A stretch of DNA of 64,000 bases from Sunxiuqinia sp963677175 (GTDB lineage Bacteria; Bacteroidota; Bacteroidia; Bacteroidales; Prolixibacteraceae). The notes below the pieces were generated by a model that was not told the origin of the DNA, ran no database searches, and saw only the letters and a program-made list of their open reading frames with translations. The stretch is from the NCBI GenBank assembly GCA_963677175.2, contig CAXXES010000003.1, forward strand, positions 124,001 through 188,000, in the 5' to 3' direction. Position 1 is the stretch's first letter. Each line of letters begins with the position of its first letter. Both the position numbers and the translations under genes were made by a program. Shown piece by piece: positions 8,591 through 16,349 of the stretch.

Positions 8591-9742
8591 TTACAAGTGC
8601 CAGGCAGTGTTCTGGGCATAAAAGTCTGATGGCGAGCGTACCCGCGGCAGTTCTTCGATACGGAGCATGGTGCCTTGTTTGCAGAACGGGCACCGGTACA
8701 CATCAAATCCGGTGAGCCGTTTAATCCGCTCCTGCGGGCTTTCTTTGGGCTTCAGGCTGACCTCCATCTTTGGGTTTTGTTTGTTGCGCAGTGCCCTGGC
8801 CCGACTGCTGTAAATACCATAGCGCCGAATCTTCACAAAGCGGTGCGGCAAAATATGCTGGGAAAACCTTCTTAAGAACTCAACTCCGTCGAGTGTTACC
8901 GGCTTTTGTTTGGCCCGGTCTGCATAATCCTTGTGCATAAAGGTCACGGTCTTGTCATTTATTGCGGTGATTCGCTGGTTGGTGATGGCTACCCGGTGCG
9001 TGTACTGCCCCAGGTATTTGATCACCTGTTCGGCTTTGCCCAGCGAGGGTTCACAATGCACCGACCAGGGCTTGCTCCATGCGGCCTTGATCAATGGACG
9101 GTACTTTTCTGACAGCCCCTTTTTTTTGAGTTCCCTTTCGATGCTCTCCATCAGCTTGGCCCGGAAAACCAGGCTGAGCTGTTTAACGGGGTAAAGAAAC
9201 TTCCCGCTGCTGCCAACGGGTTTCATAGCCCCCGAAACTGTTTCTCCGGCTGCGGGAACAAGGCAATGGATGTGCGGGTGAAAACTCAGGTTCTGCCCCC
9301 AGGTGTGAAGTACGCACACCGCCCCGGTTTCAACACCAAAACGTGTGTAGCCAAACTGCCGCAGGGTTTCCCACACCGATGAAAACAGCCGCCCGTAAAA
9401 CCATTGGCTATCCTGCATACAAATCGTGTTGAGTTGGTGCGGAACGGTAAACACAATATGGTAATGCTTGACCGGAAGGGTCGTTTCCAGCAAATCTTCC
9501 ACCCAGGCTGCCTGCTTTGAACTTTGACACTTCGGACAGTGACGGTTGCGGCAACTGTTATAGCTGATACGGATCTGCCCGCAGCAGTCGCAGGCTTCTT
9601 TATGGCCGCCCAAAGCCGAAGTCCGGCAAACCGATAAAGCATGCAGTATACGCTGATGATAAGCGTTGGGGCGATACTTTTCAGTAAACTGCCGGCCAAA
9701 CTTTTGGATTGCACCCGCCAGTTCAAACCCGGTCCGGCTCAT
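8591..9742 (-). CDS. IS91-family HUH/Y2 transposase
   Basis: The 383-residue protein starts with a zinc-binding domain (CDCCGQ and CRNRHCPKCQ, about residues 50-75). The HUH motif HPHIHC lies near residue 155 and the paired tyrosines of the Y2 class in YLGQYTHRVAITN. A second CPFCKQG zinc-like knuckle lies near the C-terminus. Such enzymes nick one strand at the origin end and transpose by rolling-circle replication. The ATG overlaps the last 4 bases of the integrase gene, so the two are translationally coupled. The frame is complete and moderately GC-rich compared with the surrounding passengers. Confidence 0.92.
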   Translation of the reverse strand: MSRTGFELAGAIQKFGRQFTEKYRPNAYHQRILHALSVCRTSALGGHKEACDCCGQIRISYNSCRNRHCPKCQSSKQAAWVEDLLETTLPVKHYHIVFTVPHQLNTICMQDSQWFYGRLFSSVWETLRQFGYTRFGVETGAVCVLHTWGQNLSFHPHIHCLVPAAGETVSGAMKPVGSSGKFLYPVKQLSLVFRAKLMESIERELKKKGLSEKYRPLIKAAWSKPWSVHCEPSLGKAEQVIKYLGQYTHRVAITNQRITAINDKTVTFMHKDYADRAKQKPVTLDGVEFLRRFSQHILPHRFVKIRRYGIYSSRARALRNKQNPKMEVSLKPKESPQERIKRLTGFDVYRCPFCKQGTMLRIEELPRVRSPSDFYAQNTAWHL

Positions 9743-10575
9743 TTCTTCTTGTCGTACAGGGTGTCCAGCGGGCTGTGCGGCTTAGTCCAAGGACATTGGG
9801 CCAGGTGCAGGTAAATCATGGTCGTGGCGATTTCGGAGTGCCCCAACAGGTCTTTCGAGGTCACAATGTTCAGTCCTTCCTCCAGCAAATGGGTGGCGTA
9901 GGTGTGCCGCAGCGCGTGCAGGTTGACCTGTTTTTTGATTGAAGTCTTTTTCAGCGTTTCGCGCATCACCCACGAAAGGCCGCGCACACTGTAACGGCCA
10001 TCGGGTTCTTTCCCGTTAAACAGCCACACGTGCGGATTTTCCGCTGCGATGTACTTTTTTAACCCCTGGCCCATGTACCGGGAAAGCGGGACGATCCGGT
10101 CCTTCTTGTACTTGCTTTGCCGGATGTGGATGGTTTTGCGTTCAAAGTCGATGTCCGACAGTTTCAGGTTGATTACTTCTTGGCCCCGCAGCCCGGCAGA
10201 ATAAATCAGCGTGAGCACGATTCGGTGCTTCAGAAGTGTTGGCGCACTGAACAGTTCCCGTAGTTCCGAACGGTTCAGGATCACCGGCAGGCGGGTGTCC
10301 CCTTTCAGCGAGGGCAGGGAGATGGCCCGTTTGTTGTTGCCAAGCAGCCGGAAATAGTACCGCAAACCATAAACGGCATGTTTAAAATTACTGCGTGAAG
10401 GGGATTTGGCCGACAAGGCCAGCGAAGAAAGGTACTCGTTAATCTCATCGTCGGAAACCTGCTCAGGCAAACGCCCAAAATGAAGCGAGATTTGTGCAAT
10501 ACGCCGGATGTGGTTCTCCAGGGTACTGCGGCTTTGTCCGCGGAGGATAACCTGCTGATGCAACAGTTTGTACAC
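9739..10575 (-). CDS. Tyrosine recombinase/integrase of the IS91-type element
   Basis: The 278-residue protein has a core-binding domain (about 1-95) and a full catalytic domain. The key residues are Arg in SAGLRGQEV, HALRHTYATH (HxxR), the LGHSEIATT helix and the nucleophile Tyr in TTMIYLHLA. It starts with GTG at 10575; no in-frame ATG is available upstream before the frame leaves the gene. It is the first gene of a two-gene operon with the transposase. Fusing an integrase to an IS91-type element raises the question of whether it resolves, circularises or targets the transposition product. Confidence 0.9.
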   Translation of the reverse strand: MYKLLHQQVILRGQSRSTLENHIRRIAQISLHFGRLPEQVSDDEINEYLSSLALSAKSPSRSNFKHAVYGLRYYFRLLGNNKRAISLPSLKGDTRLPVILNRSELRELFSAPTLLKHRIVLTLIYSAGLRGQEVINLKLSDIDFERKTIHIRQSKYKKDRIVPLSRYMGQGLKKYIAAENPHVWLFNGKEPDGRYSVRGLSWVMRETLKKTSIKKQVNLHALRHTYATHLLEEGLNIVTSKDLLGHSEIATTMIYLHLAQCPWTKPHSPLDTLYDKKK

Positions 10576-10735
10576 TTTCTCAAACCCATCAATGGTTTGG
10601 ATAGCTTTCTCAACTAATGTAGGTTCATTTCTTTTTTTTCATGATGTTGATATTTAAATGTGAAACATGGCCCCAATTTACCAATAATCAATAACTTTGG
10701 TTCCGGCTGTCCGCCAGAGGCGGATTTAGTTCAAC

Positions 10736-10885
10736 ACATGGTATAGTGCATGCGAGTTTCATTGATTTTCGAAGGTTTTTGGCTCGTAAAAAAAGGTGGT
10801 ATAAATTGATAGGAAATCGCTTCGTAATCTGTACGACAACATACAATCAACGTTGTGGGCTATACGCAAAAAACATTCTACCAGC
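10736..10885. other. Spacer with repeat copy 2 upstream of CPBP gene
   Basis: The only notable contents are the second copy of the 47-bp repeat and caacgttgtgggc at 10849-10861, which may be a cassette junction. Confidence 0.4.
10782..10828 (+). repeat. 47-bp direct repeat, copy 2
   Basis: The sequence matches 2364-2410 with one mismatch. It begins 46 bases past the IS91-type element and ends about 57 bases before the CPBP start codon. Similarity continues weakly downstream (tacgacaacata versus cacgacactata). Confidence 0.85.
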
Positions 10886-11713
10886 ATGATACGAAGACTA
10901 AAAAGTATAATATTATTTACATTATTAGGATTATCTTATGGATTTTTTTCATACTCCTTTTTGGGTGGATGGTGGAATTCGTCAGTAGGTTCATTGTTAA
11001 TTATCTTTTTTAGCTATTTAATTTGGGATACTGATTCTCTAAAACACATTGGATTAGAATTGGATTTAAAAACAATACTTAAATCCATAATCCTGTCAGG
11101 ATTAGTTGCGATTTGTGCTTTGTTGATAATGAAATATATTGCTAATAAGCACAATATACAGATTAGTTTTACAAATTGGCGAGATTATTATCATGATGTT
11201 TTTTATATTCTTAATGAGGAGATTGTTATCGGAGCAATTTTACTATTTTCATTAGTTGATAGAATAAAAATTAAGCCAATTTTTGCTTCAGTTGGATTAG
11301 CCGTCTTCTTTGCTTTGATACATTTTGCTTTTTATAAGTGGATTTTTAATGACAAGGGAATAATAGGGATTTCAACTTTAACCGCCTTATTTCTTGTTGG
11401 ATTTGTAAGGAATAGTCTGATTTTTCAAACTGGGCACATTGGATACTCCTGGGCACTTCATTTCGGTTGGATGGTGGTTATGTTTGGAAGTATGCACATT
11501 GATTCGACTACCAATTTGAGATTGACAGAACCTGAGAGATTTAATTTATATTTGGGTTCAATTGAGATGTTGATTATTTCGATGATAATTGCTGGAATAA
11601 GTTTGATATATTGGATAAAAAAAGTACAACCCACAAAACAGAGACATAGATTGCAAAATTTCTTCTTAAGAGTATTTAGGTATAATGAGAATAGAGAAAA
11701 TTACCGAGAATAA
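10886..11713 (+). CDS. CPBP-family intramembrane protease homologue, degenerate active site
   Basis: The 275-residue membrane protein has about eight hydrophobic segments. The CPBP/Abi motifs can be traced but are altered. Motif 1 reads EEIVIG where EExxxR is expected, motif 2 FALIH keeps FxxxH, and motif 3 reads HFGWM instead of HxxxN. The loss of Arg and Asn makes proteolytic activity doubtful. CPBP proteins act in prenyl-CAAX processing or in bacteriocin self-immunity. ATG 10886 is chosen over TTG 10853 because hydrophobic sequence starts right after MIRRLKS. It overlaps the next gene by 29 bases. Confidence 0.8.
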   Translation: MIRRLKSIILFTLLGLSYGFFSYSFLGGWWNSSVGSLLIIFFSYLIWDTDSLKHIGLELDLKTILKSIILSGLVAICALLIMKYIANKHNIQISFTNWRDYYHDVFYILNEEIVIGAILLFSLVDRIKIKPIFASVGLAVFFALIHFAFYKWIFNDKGIIGISTLTALFLVGFVRNSLIFQTGHIGYSWALHFGWMVVMFGSMHIDSTTNLRLTEPERFNLYLGSIEMLIISMIIAGISLIYWIKKVQPTKQRHRLQNFFLRVFRYNENRENYRE

Positions 11714-12137
11714 AAAACAATACCTTGATTTATTGCTATTAGCCGACGAGTCAGAGAATATGATAGACAGATATTTGGAAGGTGGCGATATGTTTGCACT
11801 TTTCGATGATGAAGTTAAGACTGTCTGTGTTGTTGCAGAAATAGATAAAGAAAACTGCGAATTGAAAAACATAGCAACATATGAGAAATATCAGGGCAAA
11901 GGATATGGCAAAGCATTGATAAGATATATTTCTGATTTTTACAAAAATGACTATGAAACAATGCAGGTTGGAACCGGCGATATCCCAGCAATTTTATCGT
12001 TTTATGAAAATTGCGGATTCAAAATATCACATCGATTAAAGAATTTTTTTACTGACAATTACGACCACCCTATTTTCGAGGGCGACATACAACTTATTGA
12101 TATGATTTATCTTAAAAAGGATTTATGGATAAAATAA
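11685..12137 (+). CDS. GNAT-family N-acetyltransferase
   Basis: The 150-residue protein has the acetyl-CoA site of the GNAT fold, NIATYEKYQGKGYGKALI (Q/R-x-x-G-x-G/A at about 68-78), followed by the beta-5 splay QVGTGDIPAILSFYENCGF. The acceptor is unknown. It begins inside the 3' end of the CPBP gene, so the two are probably co-transcribed and moved together. It is AT-rich like its neighbour. Confidence 0.85.
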   Translation: MRIEKITENKKQYLDLLLLADESENMIDRYLEGGDMFALFDDEVKTVCVVAEIDKENCELKNIATYEKYQGKGYGKALIRYISDFYKNDYETMQVGTGDIPAILSFYENCGFKISHRLKNFFTDNYDHPIFEGDIQLIDMIYLKKDLWIK

Positions 12138-12323
12138 TAATACGATAAATCGACGAAAATGAAATTGATAAACTTGAGGATATGTTGTGTGTAACGTAAG
12201 TAAATCAATGTAGGTTCTGTACTTTTGGACATACACATGCGGCCTTATCAACAGGCTTCAAGTCTCGTCTACATTTCCCGTTTGGAATATGCAAACAATA
12301 GTTCGTTCAAAAAACATTAAAAA

Positions 12324-13553
12324 TTAAGCGGCCATAGTGCCGAAAAACAATAGTTCATTGACATGTTGACGATTTTTGATTGAGTTCGGGTTAATAGCGG
12401 ACAGGCGGAAAAATCGCGATAAGAACAACGTATTGTGAAACAGTATCTTGTATGTTGACATAGAAAATGAGTTTTCTCTTGTTTGGGGATTGCACAGTTG
12501 CATTATCTTGGCAATATTTACTGTTGTCAATGCCGTGTTGAAATGAAAGTTGAGCTTATTTCCACTTCTTGCCTGTGAGTTTTCAAGGCCAGCGAATTGC
12601 TTGGCATCCCTGAATCCAAATTCTATTTGGAACCGGGTGTGATAAATATCGATTACATCAATTGGGGCTTGCTTTGTATCTGTTGAGAACAAAAGGCGGT
12701 AGGTTGTTTTTCCTTTTATCAGGAACTGTTCGACAACCAGCAAAATATTCAGGCCAAGAGCTTTGGAATATACAATTCCAGAGTATGCTATTGTTCCTTT
12801 GTTGTTCTCGACTAGATTGAAGTGTTCGGGGTCCAAGTTTCTGGCATCAACTTTTCCCCCATATTTGGCTGGTCTGCCTTTCTTTCCAGTTTTAGGTTGT
12901 ATTGAAAGATAGGCCAAGTCCGCATCATCGCGGAGTTTGCTTATCAGGTGAAGGGAACATTGCAGGATCTTTTCGACGAAGTTTTTCTTGGAAAAATACG
13001 CATCTGCAACAACATATTTGGTAATGGACAATATCTGTTTCAAGTATTCCTTAACAATCCCTGCATACCAATCGATTACCGAAAGGTCGTTATCCTGTAG
13101 ATAGTTTGTCGGAGGCGTTTGTACAGCATCCAAATGAAAACTTAATCTGGTGTCTGCATCGATTACCGAAAGTCCAAGGATTTCAATCCCACGCAGTGCC
13201 CTGCCGGCACAACCCGACCAAAAGTAGCCAATACCAGGAGTATGCTTACCTGATTTATGGATAAAGCTGGGATCGAAGGCAACAGCGGTACGACTTCCAA
13301 TCCAAGGCATTGATAAAGCTTTATTAAAGCCAAAGAAGTCAACCCGGCCCTCGAATTGGCGACGGAAGCGTTGTTCGCCAAAACGGCTGTATCGGCCTAG
13401 CTGGAGAAAGTTAATCCGTGAAGGGATAGTCAGGTATAGCATGAAAATCTCAATCATAAAATCTCGTCTGCATTTATTGAGCCTTATTTTAGAAACAGAT
13501 GAAGCATCAAAAACAATTTTTGAATAAACAACATAAATCGCAGGGGTGGCCAT
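12324..13553 (-). CDS. IS4-like DDE transposase
   Basis: The 409-residue transposase is distinct from the one at 5987. Its catalytic residues are Asp in AFDPSFIHKSGKHTPGIG, Asp in YVVADAYFSKKNF and Glu in YHTRFQIEFGFRDAKQ, which fits the Y-R-E-K pattern of the IS4 superfamily. The frame is intact. I could not find convincing inverted repeats or a target duplication, so the element limits are unknown, roughly 12200-13658. The truncated gene tail at 13659 suggests that its right side joins older chromosomal sequence. Confidence 0.85.
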   Translation of the reverse strand: MATPAIYVVYSKIVFDASSVSKIRLNKCRRDFMIEIFMLYLTIPSRINFLQLGRYSRFGEQRFRRQFEGRVDFFGFNKALSMPWIGSRTAVAFDPSFIHKSGKHTPGIGYFWSGCAGRALRGIEILGLSVIDADTRLSFHLDAVQTPPTNYLQDNDLSVIDWYAGIVKEYLKQILSITKYVVADAYFSKKNFVEKILQCSLHLISKLRDDADLAYLSIQPKTGKKGRPAKYGGKVDARNLDPEHFNLVENNKGTIAYSGIVYSKALGLNILLVVEQFLIKGKTTYRLLFSTDTKQAPIDVIDIYHTRFQIEFGFRDAKQFAGLENSQARSGNKLNFHFNTALTTVNIAKIMQLCNPQTRENSFSMSTYKILFHNTLFLSRFFRLSAINPNSIKNRQHVNELLFFGTMAA

Positions 13554-13658
13554 AATTAAAGTAATTAACTGGTAATTAATACTTTAAATATACAAATCCC
13601 TGCGGTTTTAAACAAATAAATAATCAGTTATTTTGCTGCATATCAGACAAATAACTAA

Positions 13659-13772
13659 GTTTTAACCGAAGTGTTGATTCAGTACATCCAGTCTGATACC
13701 GTTGAGATCTCAGATCAAGCGCTTCAGTATTTCCAGCTATCCGGATTAAAAGATCCTTCCCTTCAAAAATAG
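13659..13772 (+). pseudogene. C-terminal fragment of a truncated gene
   Basis: An open frame of 37 codons with coding character (...IQSDTVEISDQALQYF...) runs to a TAG at 13770-13772 and has no start. It ends 9 bases before the next gene, as an upstream operon member would. It probably marks the place where the insertion next to 13553 removed the rest of the gene. The family is not recognised. Confidence 0.5.
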
Positions 13773-13781
13773 TTGGTTGGA

Positions 13782-14060
13782 ATGATGCCTGGCCTATCAA
13801 CAGAAAAGAAAAATACGATTATCTGGAAATTGATTGAATCGGGTGATGCAACTGGGGAGGCAGCCCTCAAGTTGTTAACCTTTTTCCAGGAGAAACAGCT
13901 CAGCATTGGCTCCCTGAACCTGATTTATCGCTTAATCCGTCCGAAACACCTCCAAGACCAACAAGTCATGTTCGCTTTGGAAGGCCTGTCGAAGCACGAG
14001 GATGCCTATGTTCGAAACCTCACAGATAGGTTGTTGACCGAACTTGAAAAATCAGACTAG
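13782..14060 (+). CDS. Small hypothetical helical protein
   Basis: The 92-residue, mostly helical, charged protein starts MMPGLSTEKKNTIIWKLIES and ends RNLTDRLLTELEKSD. The leucine pattern (LEGLSKHEDAYVRNLTDRLL) looks like a HEAT-type helical pair, but I do not recognise the family. ATG 13782 is preferred over an upstream TTG. It follows the truncated gene closely and precedes a 49-residue membrane protein by 21 bases, so it may be an orphaned part of an operon. Confidence 0.55.
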   Translation: MMPGLSTEKKNTIIWKLIESGDATGEAALKLLTFFQEKQLSIGSLNLIYRLIRPKHLQDQQVMFALEGLSKHEDAYVRNLTDRLLTELEKSD

Positions 14061-14081
14061 GTTTTAAAATTAGCGAAGCAA

Positions 14082-14231
14082 ATGATTTCACTTATTGTAT
14101 CAATAGCCATTCTGACGGGAGGGGGTATTATTTTCGGAGCGATTGCAGGCGCTTTATGGGCGCCGGTCGCCTTTATTTGGATTGTTTTGGAGCTTCGGGT
14201 CACCAATGGGTATTTTATGGATAAACAATAA
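14082..14231 (+). CDS. 49-residue membrane protein
   Basis: A short frame encodes MISLIVSIAILTGGGIIFG, then a second hydrophobic stretch and the tail MDKQ. It is a candidate two-helix or re-entrant membrane protein with a glycine-rich hydrophobic core. It lies 21 bases behind the helical protein on the same strand, and its stop codon abuts the terminator hairpin at 14230-14258. No function can be assigned. Confidence 0.5.
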   Translation: MISLIVSIAILTGGGIIFGAIAGALWAPVAFIWIVLELRVTNGYFMDKQ

Positions 14232-14258
14232 AAAAAGGCAGTCCTCTGACTGCCTTTT
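14230..14258 (-). terminator. Rho-independent terminator of the candidate minus-strand RNA
   Basis: The stem GGCAGTC/GACTGCC with a 4-base loop is followed on the minus strand by seven T. On the plus strand only four T follow, so the hairpin chiefly ends a leftward transcript. Confidence 0.75.
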
Positions 14259-14415
14259 CCGCCCCGATCTCTCGGGGAACTAACCTAAACCAACTAAACC
14301 TAATAAACCATGAGCAGCTGGAAATTGTGGTGTACTGTCCCGAAAGACAGCTAATTCCCAGTTTACTACTAACATACTTGCCACAAACAAAAGCCTGAAC
14401 AAGCACATTTCGATT
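14233..14415 (-). ncRNA. Candidate structured small RNA, about 180 nt
   Basis: A strong Bacteroidota promoter on the minus strand (14422-14454) and a U-tailed terminator (14230-14258) bracket 180 bases with no convincing ORF. The RNA can fold a central stem: TAAAC with GTTTA, CTGGGAATT with AATTTCCAG, then CTGTC-GACAG at the tip. A separate CCCCGA-TCTC-TCGGGG hairpin lies at 14262-14277, before the terminator. Size and one long bulged arm are reminiscent of 6S-like RNAs, but I cannot identify the family. The fold was found by hand. Confidence 0.5.
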
Positions 14416-14846
14416 TCGGCTCAAAGGTATCAAAAAAAACAAAAGATGTGCAAAGATATTTTTGAATAATCCGACCAGAATTGGAGTTCTTAACAACGAG
14501 TTAAAACAGGAATGAGCACCAGTCAGTAGTTTGGGTTTCTCTGCTTGGGACTGTGCCTGACCGATGTTTGCAAATTTTGTGTTTAATGTGGATGCCTAAG
14601 GACGAAAAACCAAGGGGTAAAAGAATAAAAAAGGAGCTGTATTTGTTTAAACAGGGGGTATCGGATGAAACTGAAATGAATTCTGCGTAAAGCCCATGAA
14701 GTTCAATTTGCTCATGAGCAGCGCTTTGTGTTCGAGGGCTGAAGAGCTGCATTCAGGTTAAAGAAGATTGATGACAAATTCAGTGTTATAATTTGCAGAA
14801 TAGCCCTAATTTTATAGTTCAAACTAATCGAATTAAATTTTGGCCT
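14259..14846. other. Intergenic region upstream of the cell-wall cluster
   Basis: Bases up to about 14455 belong to the candidate small RNA and its promoter. From 14456 to 14846 I see no convincing gene. The leader of the glycosyl hydrolase gene is here, but no clear TAnnTTTG box was found close to it. Confidence 0.4.
14422..14454 (-). promoter_or_regulatory. Bacteroidota-type promoter of the small RNA
   Basis: On the minus strand, TTTG (14451-14454) is separated by 21 bases from TACCTTTG (14422-14429). This matches the -33 TTTG / -7 TAnnTTTG consensus of Bacteroidota housekeeping promoters, with start expected near 14415. Confidence 0.65.
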
Positions 14847-16346
14847 ATGTGTTCAAAACTGTGTTTGGTATTGCTATTATTTTCGCTGAATGGCTTTTCG
14901 CAGCAAAATCCAAAAAGGGAGTTCAGGGCGGTGTGGGTTGCTACGGTTTCCAATATCGATTGGCCCTCGAAATCTGGATTGAGCATTGCCCGTCAACAGC
15001 AAGAGGCTCATGTTTTACTAAATAAACTTCAGCAAATTGGCATGAACGCTGTGATTTTTCAGATTCGGCCATCGGCGGACACCTTTTATCCTTCAGCTAT
15101 GGAGCCATGGTCACGTTACCTGACTGGTAAGCCAGGAAAAGATCCGGGATATGATCCTTTGCAGTTTTGGATTGACGAATGCCACAAACGAAACATGGAA
15201 TTTCATGCCTGGTTTAATCCGTTTCGGGTAGCTTTGAAATTTGATGAACCATTATCGGCTGACCACGTCGCTTTTCAACATGAAGACTGGGTCGTCAAAT
15301 ACGGCAATTCACTTTATTTTGATCCGGGTTTGCCTGAAACACGGCAGTTTATTACTGATGTTGTGATTGACGTAGTTCGGCGCTATGATATTGATGCTGT
15401 TCACTTCGATGATTATTTCTATCCCTATCCGATCATTGGAGAAGCCTTTCCTGATACTTTGTCGTTTAAAAAATACCGACGGGGCTATGCCGATGAACAG
15501 CTGGACGACTGGCGGCGGGAGAATGTTGATCTGACGATTGAAAAGCTTAGCCAAGCTATTAAATCGGTTAAGCCTTGGGTGAAATTTGGAATCAGCCCTT
15601 TTGGTGTATGGCGAAACATTGCTGATGATGAACGTGGTTCGTTGACGTCAGCCGGAAATACAAACTATGATCACCTATATGCCGATGTCCGAAAGTGGAT
15701 GGAAAATGGTTGGCTCGACTACCTGATGCCCCAGCTTTATTGGCACATCGGGTTTCCGGCCGCTAATTTTGAAACCTTATCGCATTGGTGGAAACAGCAC
15801 ACTTACGATCGGGCCTTGTATATTGGTCATTCTGTATATAAGTGCGATCCGGCTTCGAGCATTCTGGAGTGGAGGCAGAGCAGTCAGCTTCCTGATCAAA
15901 TCCGTCTGACCAGAAGAATACCGGAAATCAAAGGTAGTGCCTTTTACAGCGCCAAACATTTCTACCGCGACATTATCGGGTTTCAGGATACGCTTGAGAC
16001 CAAATTATACGCTCATCCGGCACTGGTTCCGGAAATGCCATGGATTGATAATCAGCCGCCAGCAACGCCTCGCAAGGTAAAAAAAGGGTGGGGCAAAGTG
16101 TTGAAATGGAAACCGGATAAAACGGAAAATGAACTGGATAAAGCCGTCCGCTACATTATTTATAAGAATAAAGTGGGTGAAGTTTTCAACCCGAATGATA
16201 CACGATTCATCAGTCTGATTACGAAGGAAACGAAACTTAGCCTAAATAAACGAACCAACAAAATAGAATATGAATTCCGGGTGTCGGCGCTCGACCGGCT
16301 CCACAACGAAAGCGAAATTTCAGATCCCGTGATTATAAAACTCTGA
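14847..16346 (+). CDS. GHL10/DUF187 glycosyl hydrolase (DigH/YddW-like), exported
   Basis: The 499-residue protein begins with a signal peptide (MCSKLCLVLLLFSLNGFSQ). The family 10-like glycosylhydrolase domain starts at EFRAVWVATVSNIDWPS and continues through IGMNAVIFQIRPSADTFYPS and DAVHFDDYFYPYP. A fibronectin-like C-terminal region (about 410-499) follows. The E. coli relative DigH (YddW) cuts glycan strands that lack peptide stems. Its place in a run with SpoIID and AmpG genes supports a cell-wall role. ATG 14847 is chosen because the upstream in-frame TTG would put 18 polar residues before the signal peptide. It lies 3 bases before the next start. Confidence 0.85.
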   Translation: MCSKLCLVLLLFSLNGFSQQNPKREFRAVWVATVSNIDWPSKSGLSIARQQQEAHVLLNKLQQIGMNAVIFQIRPSADTFYPSAMEPWSRYLTGKPGKDPGYDPLQFWIDECHKRNMEFHAWFNPFRVALKFDEPLSADHVAFQHEDWVVKYGNSLYFDPGLPETRQFITDVVIDVVRRYDIDAVHFDDYFYPYPIIGEAFPDTLSFKKYRRGYADEQLDDWRRENVDLTIEKLSQAIKSVKPWVKFGISPFGVWRNIADDERGSLTSAGNTNYDHLYADVRKWMENGWLDYLMPQLYWHIGFPAANFETLSHWWKQHTYDRALYIGHSVYKCDPASSILEWRQSSQLPDQIRLTRRIPEIKGSAFYSAKHFYRDIIGFQDTLETKLYAHPALVPEMPWIDNQPPATPRKVKKGWGKVLKWKPDKTENELDKAVRYIIYKNKVGEVFNPNDTRFISLITKETKLSLNKRTNKIEYEFRVSALDRLHNESEISDPVIIKL

Positions 16347-16349
16347 TTC

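Larger units (their letters stand above)
8342..10735 (-). mobile_element. IS91-type transposon with its own tyrosine recombinase, 2.4 kb
   Basis: Both ends carry GTTGAACTA reading inwards: 8342-8350 on the plus strand and 10727-10735 on the minus strand. Each is followed by ATCCG and a GC-rich hairpin (CCGG-GGC-CCGG near 8355; CCGCC-AGA-GGCGG at 10711-10723). Inside are an integrase and an HUH transposase in one minus-strand operon with a 4-base overlap. Bases 8343-8590 are non-coding on the 3' side of the transposase, where IS91 elements keep their replication origin. No target duplication is seen, as expected for HUH single-strand transposition. Confidence 0.7.

Noticed and set aside
2364..10861. 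Integron attC sites
   Set aside because: The junction sequences do not fit the GTTRRRY/RYYYAAC core and no integron integrase is visible, so I report the repeat as unclassified.
12138..13658. Terminal inverted repeats for the second DDE transposase
   Set aside because: I compared both flanks by eye and found no pair longer than chance, so no element boundaries are claimed.
14215..14496. 93-codon minus-strand frame over the small-RNA region
   Set aside because: It spans the promoter and terminator of the candidate RNA and has an atypical composition; the RNA explanation is better supported.
14586..14690. 34-codon ORF starting MWMPKDEKPRGKRIKK
   Set aside because: Short, lysine-rich by composition, with no ribosome-binding or neighbour support.
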